From Apodospora peruviana (Eukaryota; Ascomycota; Sordariomycetes; Sordariales; Lasiosphaeriaceae): a DNA stretch of 64,000 nucleotides. Positions 48,782 to 59,936 of the stretch are shown here, in pieces. The position numbers were made by a program, and so were the translations under genes. The notes beneath the pieces were generated by a model. It saw only the letters and a program-made list of their open reading frames with translations, was not told the origin of the DNA and ran no database searches. Numbering within the stretch: the stretch's first letter is position 1; each line of letters opens with the position of its first letter. The DNA lies in assembly GCA_033439685.1 (NCBI GenBank), contig JAUEDM010000003.1:402001-466000 (forward strand), in the 5' to 3' direction.

Positions 48782-48988
48782 CTACGTAGGTGGTGGTTCA
48801 CTCACACGCGGAGGAACTGCACTTGCTTTGCTTACTTTCTGTGGCTCTCCTCCTCTCGGCCGAGTGTTGTCCTTCAATGATCCCGGTATGGCAGCTTCGT
48901 TGGGACATGCAACATAATCCGCTTTCCCCTCCTCGTTGACTCCGAACGAGCCCGAAGCCTGGGTGTTACGGGGAGATGGCGTTGCCAT
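48782..48988 (-). CDS. Possible small protein, 68 aa (may be spliced)
   Basis: ATG at 48988 opens 68 codons to TAG at 48782. The peptide is hydrophilic and looks coding: SGSFGVNEEGKADYVACPNE followed by AAIPGSLKDNTRPRGGEPQK. Two consensus donors occur inside it on the minus strand, AAA/GTAAGC near 48,832 and CGT/GTGAGT near 48,806, so the true product may splice into a downstream exon I could not fix. A longer in-frame start exists at 49,075. TATA-rich DNA lies 130-170 bases upstream. No family recognised; composition and splice signals are the only support. Confidence 0.4.
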   Translation of the reverse strand: MATPSPRNTQASGSFGVNEEGKADYVACPNEAAIPGSLKDNTRPRGGEPQKVSKASAVPPRVSEPPPT

Positions 48989-49673
48989 GTGTTCGATGAA
49001 TGGATAGAATATATATGTCCAAATCCAAGCTGTTTGGAACCTCGATGGAAGACATCTAAATGAAGTTGCTGGCACTCACATTCGCTCAGGCTCGCTCACC
49101 AGCACATATTCATCTTCATCTTCATATTTTTATAGATATATATATACGTTATATCATCCCGTTCTATCTTCTCATCTCGGCTTGATATATACCTTATAAG
49201 ACTCACAGTACCACATCTTCATATACATATCTATAGTCATATATACCCACCAGTTCAATACCTCCTCTTCTGAGCTTGATATTTTCCAACATCTATCCGA
49301 ACTTGGGTTGCTGGGCAGCCCTGCATATATATATATACCCATTCCAAAAAGCAAATAACTGCCAAGGCTGGCAGTGGTAGTTTTCTTGATTACCTCAGAG
49401 TGAGTATTTTGTTCATTATTCTTTTCCTGGCCTGTTGAATATAACTGTCGTTCTGACTCAGCATAGATCTTTTCATCACTCCCTACCAACCTACCTACCA
49501 GAGGTGTTACTAGTGACCACACAACAACCTCCCCTGACTGAAAAAAAAGTCAACCATCCAAAAGAAAGGTTGTCCGTCTCATCAAATCATCCACACACCA
49601 AGAAAACCTAAAAGTGCATACCGTATTCCGTACAATCCCGTACATACATCGTCTCATTCGACGGGCAAAAGAA
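48989..49673. other. Short divergent region rich in TA repeats
   Basis: About 0.7 kb between two divergent small genes. Alternating TA tracts at about 49,131-49,147 and 49,324-49,337 could act as TATA elements. No other gene seen. Confidence 0.5.
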
Positions 49674-49994
49674 ATGTGCACCTACCTGACCCACCTCCGC
49701 GTGTGCCGGTCCTGCGGCGGTGAGGACACGGTGCTCATCTCGGAGCAGCTGTGCGCTGTGGCCGAGGTGAGCGGTCTGTTCGGCAGCTGTCTGGGCGGCG
49801 TCTTCAGCCAGCACGACCGAACGCCGTTCAAGTGCTGGAAATGCAGGGACGCGACGGTGGCGGTTTCGGTCAAGATGCTAGCGGCTATGGGTGGTCACAC
49901 TCACGGTGGTCACGGAGGTGGTGGCGGTGGTTCTTCTGCTGCTGGTGGTGGAAGGAGGAGCAGTGGACACGGCCATGGGAGGGTAAGGTGGTAG
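49674..49994 (+). CDS. Small CxxC...CxxC protein with a His/Gly-rich tail
   Basis: ATG at 49674 gives 106 residues; an in-frame ATG at 49614 would add 20. Cysteines at 11 and 14 (CRSC) and at 54 and 57 (CWKC) form two CxxC pairs about 40 residues apart, a zinc-ribbon-like arrangement, with further Cys at 2, 27 and 39. From about residue 74 the chain is a Gly/His-rich repeat (GGHTHGGHGG, later GHGHG) of the kind that can bind metal. There is no signal peptide. The stop follows directly after AGG/GTAAGG, a splice-donor match, so the last residues may be intronic and another exon may exist. GC content rises sharply within the frame compared with the AT-rich DNA before it. Function unknown. Confidence 0.6.
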   Translation: MCTYLTHLRVCRSCGGEDTVLISEQLCAVAEVSGLFGSCLGGVFSQHDRTPFKCWKCRDATVAVSVKMLAAMGGHTHGGHGGGGGGSSAAGGGRRSSGHGHGRVRW

Positions 49995-50533
49995 GTTTTC
50001 CTGTTTCGTTCATTCATTCATTTTTTTGTTCAATGGGCATTGGTTTATCATTTATGGTACCGGCATGGTAACCTGGCAGTACTGGGCTGGCTGCTGGCGT
50101 TAACTGTACGTCTTATTTTATGATGCTCTGGTAGGATCAAGTAGACTAGCGGATGATGGGTTGACTGATATATTTGGTTTTGATGATTTTATTTGTTGCT
50201 TCCTCACTCGACAGGCGTACCTGGAGAAAAGGAGAGCTTCAATCTTGATTCTTGAGCTACAGTGAGTGATGAGACAAAATCGCAACTTATCGGCTTGTCG
50301 TTTCTCTTATCTACTGCACCATGATGATTGGATCGCGCAGTATACTGGTCCGTGCACTCCAGCTTTTTCCCGCCCAGGAAATTTGGAGCTCGGTAAGAAT
50401 TAGCTTTGCCAAATGTCATTGCCAGCTTAAGAAATTCTACAGACATTTCCTGCCCATCTCCTCCATTGCCAACACCATCACCAAACGATCTCTTTATTCA
50501 GCAAGTATTATTCCCACACGCAATTCCGCCAAG
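49995..50533. other. Intergenic upstream of MAM33
   Basis: About 0.54 kb holding the MAM33 promoter and leader. The MAM33 frame stays open back to an ATG at 50,321 (see the MAM33 entry). Confidence 0.5.
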
Positions 50534-51490
50534 ATGATGTCTCTTCGAGCTTTCGCGCGTTCAGCGCCCCGCGCGCTCACCCGCGTTTCGTCATCGTCGT
50601 CGTCGGCCGCCGCCCGCTCCCAGTCTGCCATCCGCACAAGCACCCTCCTCAGCACACGTTCTGCCCTTCTCCGGCCACAACAGGCGTCTGCTTTTTCCAC
50701 ATCGCTCCTCCGGAGATCCGCCCTAGATTACACGGTGGACGAGGAGCTGTCGCAGAAGCTGCAGAGCGAGATCGAGTACGAGAAGGACGTCAAGGAAAAC
50801 GAGCCCATGCCGGCGAGCGTAAAGGACTTTCTCGACAACGGCCCATTTGAGATCGAGGATGTTCTAGGCAAGGAGGAGGTTGTGCTTACCCGCACATACG
50901 GCAATGAGAAGTGAGCCTATTCCTTCCTTCCCGTCTCCGAGGGCTACCTGCTAATCCTTTTCATCACCAGGATTACTGTCAGCTTCTCTATTGCTGACCT
51001 GCACAACTACGACCCGGATATGTATGAGGAGGACAATGCGCTCGCAGACGAGGAAGTTGAGGGCAAGAAGGAGGCCGAGAACGATCTCGCCGCCGAGGCC
51101 GACGGGGAGAATTTCGAAGAGGAGACCACCGACAACCCGGTGAGATGTAGCCTGAACGTTGTGGTCGAGAAGCCCGGCAAGGGCGCACTCTCCATTGAGG
51201 CAATTGCCGAGGACGGCGCCATTGTTGTCGAGAACGTGTACTTCTACAAGGACCCGGCGATGGCCCGCGCCGCGGATCCCAGCGCGGCGCACGCTGCGCA
51301 GGCCGTCTACCCCGGCCCGCCGTTTGGCACGCTGGACGAGGACCTGCAGGTTCTCATGGAGCGATATCTGGAGGACCGCGGTATCAACCAGGAACTTGCT
51401 CTGTTTGTACCCGACTACATGGACCTAAAGGAGGAGAAGGAGTACCTGGCGTGGTTGAAGAACGTCAAGTCGTTCGTTGATTCGCAGTAA
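50534..51490 (+). CDS. mam33: MAM33, mitochondrial acidic matrix protein (p32/gC1qR family)
   Basis: Two exons (50534-50910 and 50971-51490) give 298 residues. The first about 60 residues are Arg/Ser/Ala-rich without acids, a mitochondrial presequence, ending near FSTSLLRRSALDYTVD. The mature part shows the family pattern: amphipathic helix LSQKLQSEIEYEKDVKE, strand segments VVLTRTYGNEKITVSFSIAD, a central Asp/Glu-rich loop (about 145-180), VRCSLNVVVEKPGKGALSIE and the C-terminal helices EDLQVLMERYLEDRGINQEL and LKEEKEYLAWLKNVKSFVDS. Family members form doughnut-shaped trimers in the matrix and support mitochondrial translation and oxidative phosphorylation. The frame is open upstream to ATG 50321, but starting there would put about 70 non-conserved residues before the presequence, so 50534 is preferred. 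Confidence 0.95.
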
Positions 51491-52256
51491 ATGGGAGTTG
51501 CTCCGCTAGGAAGGAGAAGAGGGAGTAGGAGCCTGATGGAGGGGGTCCATTTGCAAATGATGGATTTCCGGTTGTACGACATATCTTCTTGTATCAACTT
51601 GTAATTTTCCTACCTTTTTTCCACTCTACTTGGTATTTACCAAACCCAACCATAACTTGTATTATAGACGTCAAGATGAACATTTAAATATGTCTGCGCA
51701 TGCAAAGTATTGAAAAACTTCCAAAGTATTTACACGTTGCTGTGAACAGATAGATCAGTCTCGATGCAAGTAGATTTCGGTAGTTCGTATTCCCCTACCC
51801 CTATTTTTGAGCATGTGCTGTAGGCGCAAGCCACCGCTTAGTCATTGTGACCTGATTCTCATCTCAATTCGTTCAGCTGAACCTCAGGGGAATTCATCAA
51901 TTTTTCTCGTTTTTCTGAAGTTGGATCATTATGGTCAGTTTCATTCTTTTTTTCTTTAGTTGCGCGCGGTGATACCATTTAATATTGTTTTTTTCTTCCT
52001 CATTCTTTACAGGGTCGTCGTTTTCAGGTCACCAGGATTGAGGCCTCGGCCTAGCGCTCTTGAAGACGCTGTACCTTATCATAAGCGCTGTCTCAGTCTG
52101 CGAAACATCCAACAAGGGAATCCTGAAGGCTCATCGCAACTGGATGGAATGCCCATCGGTGGATGAATGAAATACCTAGCTTACTTATTTGCTTAGGGAA
52201 ACTGAAGTTGGGGGAAATAAGTGGAAAAGGCGTTCCTGTTTGACCTGCTTGCAATC
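51491..52256. other. Intergenic between MAM33 and the LCCL gene
   Basis: About 0.77 kb, same-strand neighbours. AT-rich after the MAM33 stop; no gene seen. Confidence 0.5.
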
Positions 52257-54317
52257 ATGGGCGGAGGCAATGAGATGGACAGGGTTGAAAAGACGACAGA
52301 CACCAAATACGGCTTTCGTGAGGACGAGGTTGAGTTGCACCGACACCACGACAAACATGAGGACGACGAAGAAGCACAGCTCCTGGATGGCGCGGACTAC
52401 GACCAGTTCGAGCTGGACGAAGTTGCGCGGTACCAAGACGTTGGTGGTGGTTCGGTTGACCAGCGGTTGACCGATGTTGAAGGCAGAGGCGGCCCGGAGA
52501 GGAAAAGGGGGGTGACAACTTCATCACGCTTTATATCCTTCTTGCGTGGTCCCGCGACCCCCGAGGATCTTACCATCAGTCCCGTTCTGCGATCGGTTCA
52601 GGAGCTTCCCGTCCGGTGGCTCAAGAAGGCACTCTCCCGCCGTTGGCAGCGGCTCATGCTGCTTGCTCTGGGCCTGCTCGCGTGGATCGCCACTTTCACG
52701 GTCCTGCTCCGGCGCGGCAAGGGCACCCTCACAGACGCAAAAACAGGCCGACCTGTTGTCCATATGGACTGCGTCGACACGCTGTGGCGCCGGAACAACG
52801 AGTGCGGCCTCGACGGCGTCGACTGCCAGCCTTTCGCCAACGACACGATCGCTTTCCAGTGCCCTGCGAGCTGCGCGGGCGTGCGCGTGCTGAACCCCCA
52901 CCACGTCGGGCCGGTCGACGTCAACTACCGGCCGCTGGTGATAGGGGGTCCGGTTTATCGGGCTGATTCGTTCGTCTGCGGGTCTGCCATCCACGCCGGC
53001 GTCATCGACGACGCGACCGGCGGCTGCGGCACTATTACTCTGAAGGGCGACTACTACAGCTTTTATCCGTCGCTGCAGCACGGCATCGAGTCGGTCGGGT
53101 TCGACTCGTATTTTCCGCTAGCATTCACCGTGGATGCTGCGCAGTGCGGCGGTGACGATGGCGGTTACATGACGGGCAAAGACCCGCGCCAGCTCTTGCT
53201 GTTTGTCTCGCTGGTCGCCACCGTCACCCTCTCCTTATTCACGACATCGGCCGCCATCCTCTTTTTCGTGAGTTTCATCGGCATTTTTGTTCACGTCGCG
53301 CTGGTATCCGACCCACCCAACGTCTCCGGGCCGTCTGACACCGTTCTGCCTGACCTCATCTCCCTCTGTGCAGAAAGACTGCTCCCGTCCTTGTTCTGCG
53401 CCGTCATAATCTACCTCTTCTGCGCCCGACGCACCCTGCAGAACCTCGTTCCGTCAGCACAGATCGAAAAGACCGCCTTGTGGCTGGGTGGGTTCTGGGT
53501 CGGCGCCCTGTCCAACTATACCCTCGAGAAATGGATCCCGCTCTCGCGGCTCAGCGCGCACGACCTTGCCCACCAGCCCGGCGCGCGCGCCGCCTTGGCA
53601 GGCATCGTGATCGTCTTGCTGCTCTGCGCGAGCCTGCAGGCGTACCACTTCTGGCGCGAAGGCCGCTTCCTCCGCTATCTCGGCCTCTACCTTGTCGTGC
53701 TGATCGGGATCATCGTCCTGGCCACCAGTGGCCAACCGAACCTGGAGTTGCGCATCCATCATTACATTCTGGGGTTGCTGTTCCTCCCGCTCACGTCTAT
53801 GCAGACGCGCCCGTCGCTGGTCTACCAAGGTCTTTTGTTGGGTCTGTTCGTCAACGGCGTGGCCCGGTGGGGCTTCGATTCGATCCTCCAGACGCCTTGG
53901 GGGCTACGGGGCGATGCGCTTTTTGAGGATGATGGGATTGTACCGGACGCGGTGTCGCCGCTGATTTATCTTGGCGATCAGCTGGGAAGTGGGAGAAACT
54001 TTAGTCTCTCGCTCAAGTGGGCTGTTCCCGCTACGTTGACGGAAGAGACTACCATATTAAAGATGACGGCGGTGGATGGGATCAGCGTGCTTGTGAATGA
54101 TGTGGAGAGGTACAGGGGCTTTTTTGGAGGCAACGATGTCCAGTCTGCGATTGATGGGCTGTCTTTTACGTGGACTCGGAGCCCGGCGCTGACGACGCCT
54201 GAGTATTTCCGGTTTGCGTATGTGCTGAAGCGTAGTGGGAGGACGTTGGACTATTCTGAAGCTGGGACGTGGTTTGCCAATGGGACCTGGAGTCAGGGGC
54301 CTGGGTATTACAGATGA
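52257..54317 (+). CDS. LCCL-domain multi-pass membrane protein
   Basis: A single exon gives 686 residues from ATG 52257; the frame is open 36 bases further but only to a GTG. Residues 1-130 are acidic and disordered and probably cytosolic. A first membrane helix (LMLLALGLLAWIATFTVLL, about 133-151) is followed by a cysteine-containing region and the LCCL domain (about 200-290), recognisable by YRPLVIGGPVYRADSFVCGS, AIHAGVIDDATGGCGTITL and HGIESVGFDSYFP. About seven further hydrophobic helices (about 315-560) follow, then a C-terminal lumenal or extracellular domain. This architecture is the fungal LCCL integral membrane family; its molecular function is not established. The LCCL cysteines (ECGLDGVDCQP, CPASC, FVCGS, GGCG) suggest disulfides on the non-cytosolic side. 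Confidence 0.92.
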   Translation: MGGGNEMDRVEKTTDTKYGFREDEVELHRHHDKHEDDEEAQLLDGADYDQFELDEVARYQDVGGGSVDQRLTDVEGRGGPERKRGVTTSSRFISFLRGPATPEDLTISPVLRSVQELPVRWLKKALSRRWQRLMLLALGLLAWIATFTVLLRRGKGTLTDAKTGRPVVHMDCVDTLWRRNNECGLDGVDCQPFANDTIAFQCPASCAGVRVLNPHHVGPVDVNYRPLVIGGPVYRADSFVCGSAIHAGVIDDATGGCGTITLKGDYYSFYPSLQHGIESVGFDSYFPLAFTVDAAQCGGDDGGYMTGKDPRQLLLFVSLVATVTLSLFTTSAAILFFVSFIGIFVHVALVSDPPNVSGPSDTVLPDLISLCAERLLPSLFCAVIIYLFCARRTLQNLVPSAQIEKTALWLGGFWVGALSNYTLEKWIPLSRLSAHDLAHQPGARAALAGIVIVLLLCASLQAYHFWREGRFLRYLGLYLVVLIGIIVLATSGQPNLELRIHHYILGLLFLPLTSMQTRPSLVYQGLLLGLFVNGVARWGFDSILQTPWGLRGDALFEDDGIVPDAVSPLIYLGDQLGSGRNFSLSLKWAVPATLTEETTILKMTAVDGISVLVNDVERYRGFFGGNDVQSAIDGLSFTWTRSPALTTPEYFRFAYVLKRSGRTLDYSEAGTWFANGTWSQGPGYYR

Positions 54318-56371
54318 ACCAACCACTGCAAACAGTTTCTTTGGTAATGGTATAATGGGTTTTGGGTGTCTGTTTGGCTTGGCATGGTGTTGTTGTCCGT
54401 TTTCTTTTAGCTGGGTTTATTTTCTTGGTGTTTACCTCTTCATCGAGCGTACTCCTGAAACTGTAAATTTTATCGTCTCGCCCTTAACTACCTCATGTGC
54501 CTTGGTAGCTAGCCTCTGGTCTTTTGTAATTAGAGTACCTATGGAGCTGTTTGTTTTTGAAAATTTTGACAAGAACTCTGACCGGATCTCATCACCAAAT
54601 GTAAGTCGGACACCAACCTCGGCGATTAGTTCACGACAACGAAGCCCCTGCTGGCCGGCTGGCTCCGTATTATTCAACTTGTTTCTTAGGCTGTTTAGTT
54701 ACTTCGTTCGGCCTGACCGAACTTAGACCAAGAAACTCAAACTGATCTGCCAGTCAGGTTCATGATAATCTACAAATCTAACTGAACCACTGCAAAGCCC
54801 CGTGATCTCCCTTCTTGTTCCCCTTCTTGGCAGCCCGGCTAGATGGCGGTCAGTGGACAAGATAAATAGCGAACCAATTTAGGGAAAAAAGGAAGAAAAA
54901 TTAGGCAAGTAGCAAGTTTTCGTAGATAAGTGATGGGTAAGTTTGAATTCTTAGTTGGTGGTTGGTAAAAGATGAACTCCGGGAACTCCGAGACCTCAAG
55001 TAGGTTTAGATAAGGCGCGTTGCTCGTCGTTATATAAAGCGTCGGTCTGTTTATGAGTCAAAGATAACGCATCGTCACTATATGCAGGGCTAGGTAGGTA
55101 TCACGAAGCAAGATGGGGATGTTGTTTTGCCCCTCCCCACCCCCCGCCCTTATTTCACCATCTCTCCGTTCGCCCGTTTGCTCTCGTTTTCGCCTCCCAG
55201 CGACGGCGATGTAGCCTATCCTGCTCTTTAGAGGTGGGGAGGGAAAGACAGCATTATTGCGTTAGTTTCATAGGACAACGAGCCACGGGGCAACATAGTC
55301 TCGATGCGGCTCTATTCCACACACGATCTGTTCCATACCTATATGAGGTATTAGAGATACGGGCTTTCACTGAGTCTGGGTTCCAGCGCTCGAATGTTTA
55401 GTAATATACTACGGAGCGATCGACATATAGTAGGCTAGGCACGCAGCCAAGATAAATAACCCTCATAATACCGGGGTTGGTATGTCGAAGAGTTGTATTA
55501 CAGATTTATACTGATTAGTAAAAGGCTGGAAGATCTCCCTCAAAATCCGATCGCGAGACGAATCGGTCCCCCGATATGTCGTCAACTTGGGTTGTAACCT
55601 TGTAAGATAGTCGTATATGTAAGCAAATAGATGGTCCCGTTCCATCTGTACTGTACTGCTGCATTCCGTAAGTACTTACATGACCTCAGCAGCAATGTGT
55701 CGGAAGCTCCCGGGATGGGGCTGTCTACCGGTAGTACGTATCTGGATAGAATCACCTGAAAGGGAAAAGGGGCACCACCGCCGACCCGCTATGTAAATCC
55801 TTACCTATCTTGAACTCCAAGCGAAGCAGCGGGCGAGACGCAAGCGCCGTTGCCGCCATGCACGTACATGGTACATGAACGACGCTGAATAAGGAAGAGA
55901 CTTAACTTTTCTTGATGTTGTGAATATGACGTGCGCGAACTCGCGAGCCGAACCAAATATATTGCAGATGCGAAGCGCGGAATGGTAGCTACTGTAGGTA
56001 CTGCCGAACGACAAAAGTTGCGATCTGAGAAATGGCCCTCTCATCACTATCCAGAAGAGGGCCAAGATTGCACATGTCTATGGGCGCTGAAATCGGGGTC
56101 GCGATGCCCCTTTATGGACTCACCAGTATTCCCATGGTTTGTGCGCCCAACTTTTGTGATACAATGGGGATGGGCAGGATATACAGAACTTTTATTGGGC
56201 TATCAATCTAGGTAGTTATTCCGTACTCGATCCTCTATCATCCTACTAGCCTGATTGTGATTCGGAAGCGTGGCTGGCCGGCAGACATTCCTCGCAGCAA
56301 AAAAAAAAAAAAAAACAAAAAAAAAAAACAAAAAAAAAAGAAAGGGAAAAATAAAAGATTGTCCGTACCGT
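54318..56371. other. Intergenic between convergent LCCL and questin-oxidase-like genes
   Basis: About 2.05 kb without a supportable gene. It contains a short hairpin GTTCGGCCTGACCGAAC at about 54,700-54,716, a C run near 55,135 and an A-rich tract at 56,299-56,339 just beyond the stop of the minus-strand gene. Confidence 0.5.
56299..56339. repeat. A-rich low-complexity tract
   Basis: Forty-one bases of A interrupted by single C residues, on the plus strand, about 30 bases past the stop codon of the minus-strand questin-oxidase-like gene (poly-T on that strand). Confidence 0.95.
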
Positions 56372-57704
56372 CTAAAGCCTTATGTTGAGCGTCTCTTCCC
56401 TGTCGTCTCCCCGCCCAGTCCACTTCTGCCACTGCGATGCCAGCTTCCAGGCGGCCTGAAGATGTTGCCTACCGCCTTGGTCGTCCTCCTTTCCGAGCTC
56501 CCAGAGGCTGCGCAGGGTCCGAAGAAGCTGCATGTCGTTGTACTTTTCCCGTAACGCCGCCGATGAGCCATCTCGAGCAGCGCGGGACTGCTCAAATATG
56601 GCGTTCCAGCCGCCGTTTTCGGGCGGTATCTCGATCGACAGCAAGAGCGTCGGATTGACCACCGGCCGGAGCTGTGTTATATATACCAAGACCACAAGCA
56701 GTAGCAGCCCACGAACAAGAATAATCTGGTGGCGAGTCTCTTGGAAATTGACCAGCAGCACCCGGACGCTGTTGATAAAGGTCGGGAGGTGGGCGAGGTA
56801 AAAGTCGAAGGCCGGCGCGCCGGGTTTGTGCGTGCCGCAGAGCAGCAAAACGGACAGGCGCGAAAGCCGCTGCAGCGTCGCCGTCAGGTCACGACAGTCT
56901 AGGAGGTGTAGGTATTCGACGATGGCGGATTTGGCGCTAGGATTCATAAAGATGTTGGCAACTCCCTGGAAACCGGGGCCGGATTTCATGACCCCGCTGA
57001 AACGTCCGTCATAGGCTAGTCGGCCTATGATTTCCTCGGGGGATAGTCGAGCTTCGCCAGCCTGCCCTGGAGGCTGAGGACTTGTCAGAAGATCATATAT
57101 CGGCTCCGTCCAGTCCACCGACGCTAGGGTCAGAGACTGTACTACTAGGACGGCGGTCTGCAACTCCAGCGCGTCGCTCAAGAACACCAGCGGTCGACCT
57201 AAGCCACCAAACAGTCCATAGATCAAGGGCTTTGCCCCGGTGAGCAGGTGGGACATGGCGAGAGCTTTGGCGTTGCCTGCGAACCTGCCATTCTCCATGC
57301 TGAAGTAGGTCAGATAGGCGCGTTGGAACCTTATAGTATCTGTCAGTATACAGCAAACGGCGAACAATAAGCGGCGTAGAGTGGAGTTGGTATGTGCCTT
57401 TCATCGCCAAGAAACTGCGCTCTAGTCTCTTTGTCCGTGATATTTTCAGGTGATGGGGACCAAGACACAAGCTCGGCTCCCTCAGACTCATATACGGCTC
57501 GGAGTTGGTCTGCAGTTGCGTTGAGGAAGACGAGGGTAGCCAGTGCCTGCGGATCGGTCAGTCAACAAAAACATGCATGGCGTCGGGTAGGGTCCATACT
57601 ATGGGGATGTTGTTATGACGCTCATCCGGCTGGATCAAGGCGTGCTCCACATGTGTCTTTGCCAACAGACTGTCGAAGACGGTTCGAGATACTTGCTGGC
57701 CCAT
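56372..57704 (-). CDS. Questin-oxidase-like protein (DUF4243 family)
   Basis: Predicted exons 57704-57600, 57546-57398 and 57329-56372 give 403 residues. The family blocks are ALATLVFLNATADQLRAVYE, QFLGDERFQRAYLTYF, LLTGAKPLIYGLFGGLGRP and ALELQTAVLVVQSLTLASVD. Members include Baeyer-Villiger-type oxidases of fungal anthraquinone pathways (questin to sulochrin), but most relatives are uncharacterised. The usual HPLIH motif reads KPLIYG here, so the catalytic role is uncertain. A hydrophobic helix LVRGLLLLVVLVYITQL (about 295) is unusual for the family. Intron 2 (57397-57330) seems to be GC-AG: only that choice keeps the FLGDERFQRAYL block in frame. The 5' end is uncertain because the frame is open upstream of ATG 57704. 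No biosynthetic-cluster neighbours are visible. Confidence 0.78.
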
Positions 57705-58077
57705 TGTAGTGGTGATATCGACGAGCCACGTGTCAGGAGGTGTGAGGAGCAGTGATACCAGGATAAGTAGTCTTGGGGATAGGGGGCATTTCCCTTTGTA
57801 TCTCCATGGTGGTGAAGGGGTAATATATCATGATAAATGGCCGCAACTGGCACCCGCCGACTCGCAACCGGGACGGCCAGAGACACCGAGAAGCTTCCTC
57901 TGTGCAATGATGACTAGACGATACGGCCTAGAACGACCGAATATCTGACGTATCAGCAGCGCAAGCTGGGACCGACAATACTGGTACAAGAAGAGGAAGT
58001 TGATGAGTGTGTTCACTAGGTTGCCTTTCCGCCGAGGTGTGTTCATTGGACCAGAAGATAGATGAGGATATTGGAAT

Positions 58078-58093
58078 GGGGGGGGGGGGGGGG
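58078..58093. repeat. Homopolymer G run (16 bases)
   Basis: Uninterrupted G on the plus strand in non-coding DNA, about 375 bases upstream of the questin-oxidase-like start codon. Confidence 0.95.
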
Positions 58094-59913
58094 CAAAAAT
58101 GGTTGATGCCTCGAAGCACAGATGTAAGTCGTAGGGTTTCGGCCGTTATAAGCAGCAAGAAGGCAAGAAGGCAGCAGTGTTAAGGCCATGACTGTGAGTG
58201 TTCTAGAGGAGTTCCGGGACTGTTGGGGGCGTGGCGTCCAGGGTCATGTCCAAGAAGGCACATGTTACAAGCGAGGGAAAGACGAGGCGTCCAGTTCAGC
58301 TAAGCTAGCATACCATGGGCCCGCCCGCGCGGTGATGGTGTTGTGTCCATGACTGCATGTGTCCATGCCGCAGCACAACAGCCACCAAAGCCCAGATCAG
58401 GTGAATGGGGTTAAACACACTCAGGTAGCCGGTTATCTTTCAAGACCTTAGGTGCAACCCACGAGAGGCGAAAGAAGGCTGAAGAAGAAAACGATATCAG
58501 AAGCCGGGCGTGCCAGAGCAGAGGTGGCGACGGCCGTCAAGTATTCCGGGACATGAAGGTATCACAAAACATGTCGTTCCTGCATTGAGGTGCAAGCCGG
58601 GCTGGGCTGGAAAGGCTTGGCACGCGCAGTGACCGAAGATACGAAGTTTCGGGTACCGCAAAGATGGATAGCAGCTGGACTGCTGTGATTCCATAAGACG
58701 AGGCCGAGGCCGTACACGATACCCCTAAGGTATGTCAAGGACCAAGGGGTCGTGGGCCATAACTTCAATTGCTTGATCCATTTTTAGGGTTAGAGAGAGT
58801 ATGAATACGGCCGGCGGTCGGACGGATGGGGATAGCATACGGACAAAGGCGAGAGTGTGAGCTGGCGTCTTTGTCACTTTATCGAATAACGATGTCGATC
58901 AGTTGAGATGGTTGAGGATTTGAAATGGGACAAGACCAGTACTGAGGATGCACTGCTGCAGCGCTGTGGTACTACTGCTGCACGCCTCCTGCAGGTAGTT
59001 CTAGGTCTATTCTAGTCCAAATGACATCTCAAAACGTACCTACGCTGCGGAAATCTGAGATAGTGTCGCCAGGACATCACAATGGAACGTGGGAAGAGTC
59101 ATGCCGGGAGGTTGAGGAACTTGAGGTGGACAGCGACACAGATGGAAGCCTCCGGCTGCAACAGCCCCCAGTCGTGATTGGTGAGTGGGCAGGCGTGGCA
59201 GCCCGTGTGAGGTGGTCCCTGTCGACCCGTCCTCGCGGGCCTTATTCCAAGCCTACGTACAGTGGGCCCAGGGGGCTGTTTTGGTCCACGGGTCCAGCTA
59301 CTCGCCTTGTGCGTATATCCGTATAGGGCTGATAACATGAGCCTTATCTCCACAACCTCGCGCTGCGCTGCGCTTCGGGCAATCGGAGCCCAGGGAAGTC
59401 GGCCGTCGGCCGGAGTCAACGACTGTGAGCACGTCACTTCCTTCCCTTTCTGCAGGTCGGACAAGCGATGGGACGTGGAAGTGGCAACCGACTTCCGTCA
59501 CGGCCCGGCCCAAACTCTGGTCGAGCAGCTGCGGTCTCTTACTTGATTCTCCCCAAACCAATAAACCCAGAAATCAAAACCCAAAAACCGAAAGACATCG
59601 CGTCGTAAAAACACCGACATCCGGGTTTGGTTAGGTTCGCTCCTGCGCCTCGATGGACTTGATTTCAACTGGATTACGGAAGCTTCGGCTTGGCTGAGCA
59701 CGCACACTTAAACCAATGAGACACGGGCGCAACAAGCAGCTTGACCAGAACCTGGGTATCGACAAAAGCTTCTCTGTTGAATTACCATCGTGATCCCATC
59801 GTCATCTCAACCTTACGCTCAGATCTCGAGGCCGTCAATCCCGTCGGTTGGGACTCGAGACTTTCCGGCATCGTCCGAACCCTGACTGAAGGGCGGAGTA
59901 GATAAGTCCAATG

Positions 59914-59936
59914 TCGTCGTCGTCGTCGTCGTCGTC
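59914..59936. repeat. TCG triplet microsatellite
   Basis: Between seven and eight TCG units. They generate a poly-Ser open frame (59,911-60,165) that has no other coding support. Confidence 0.95.
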
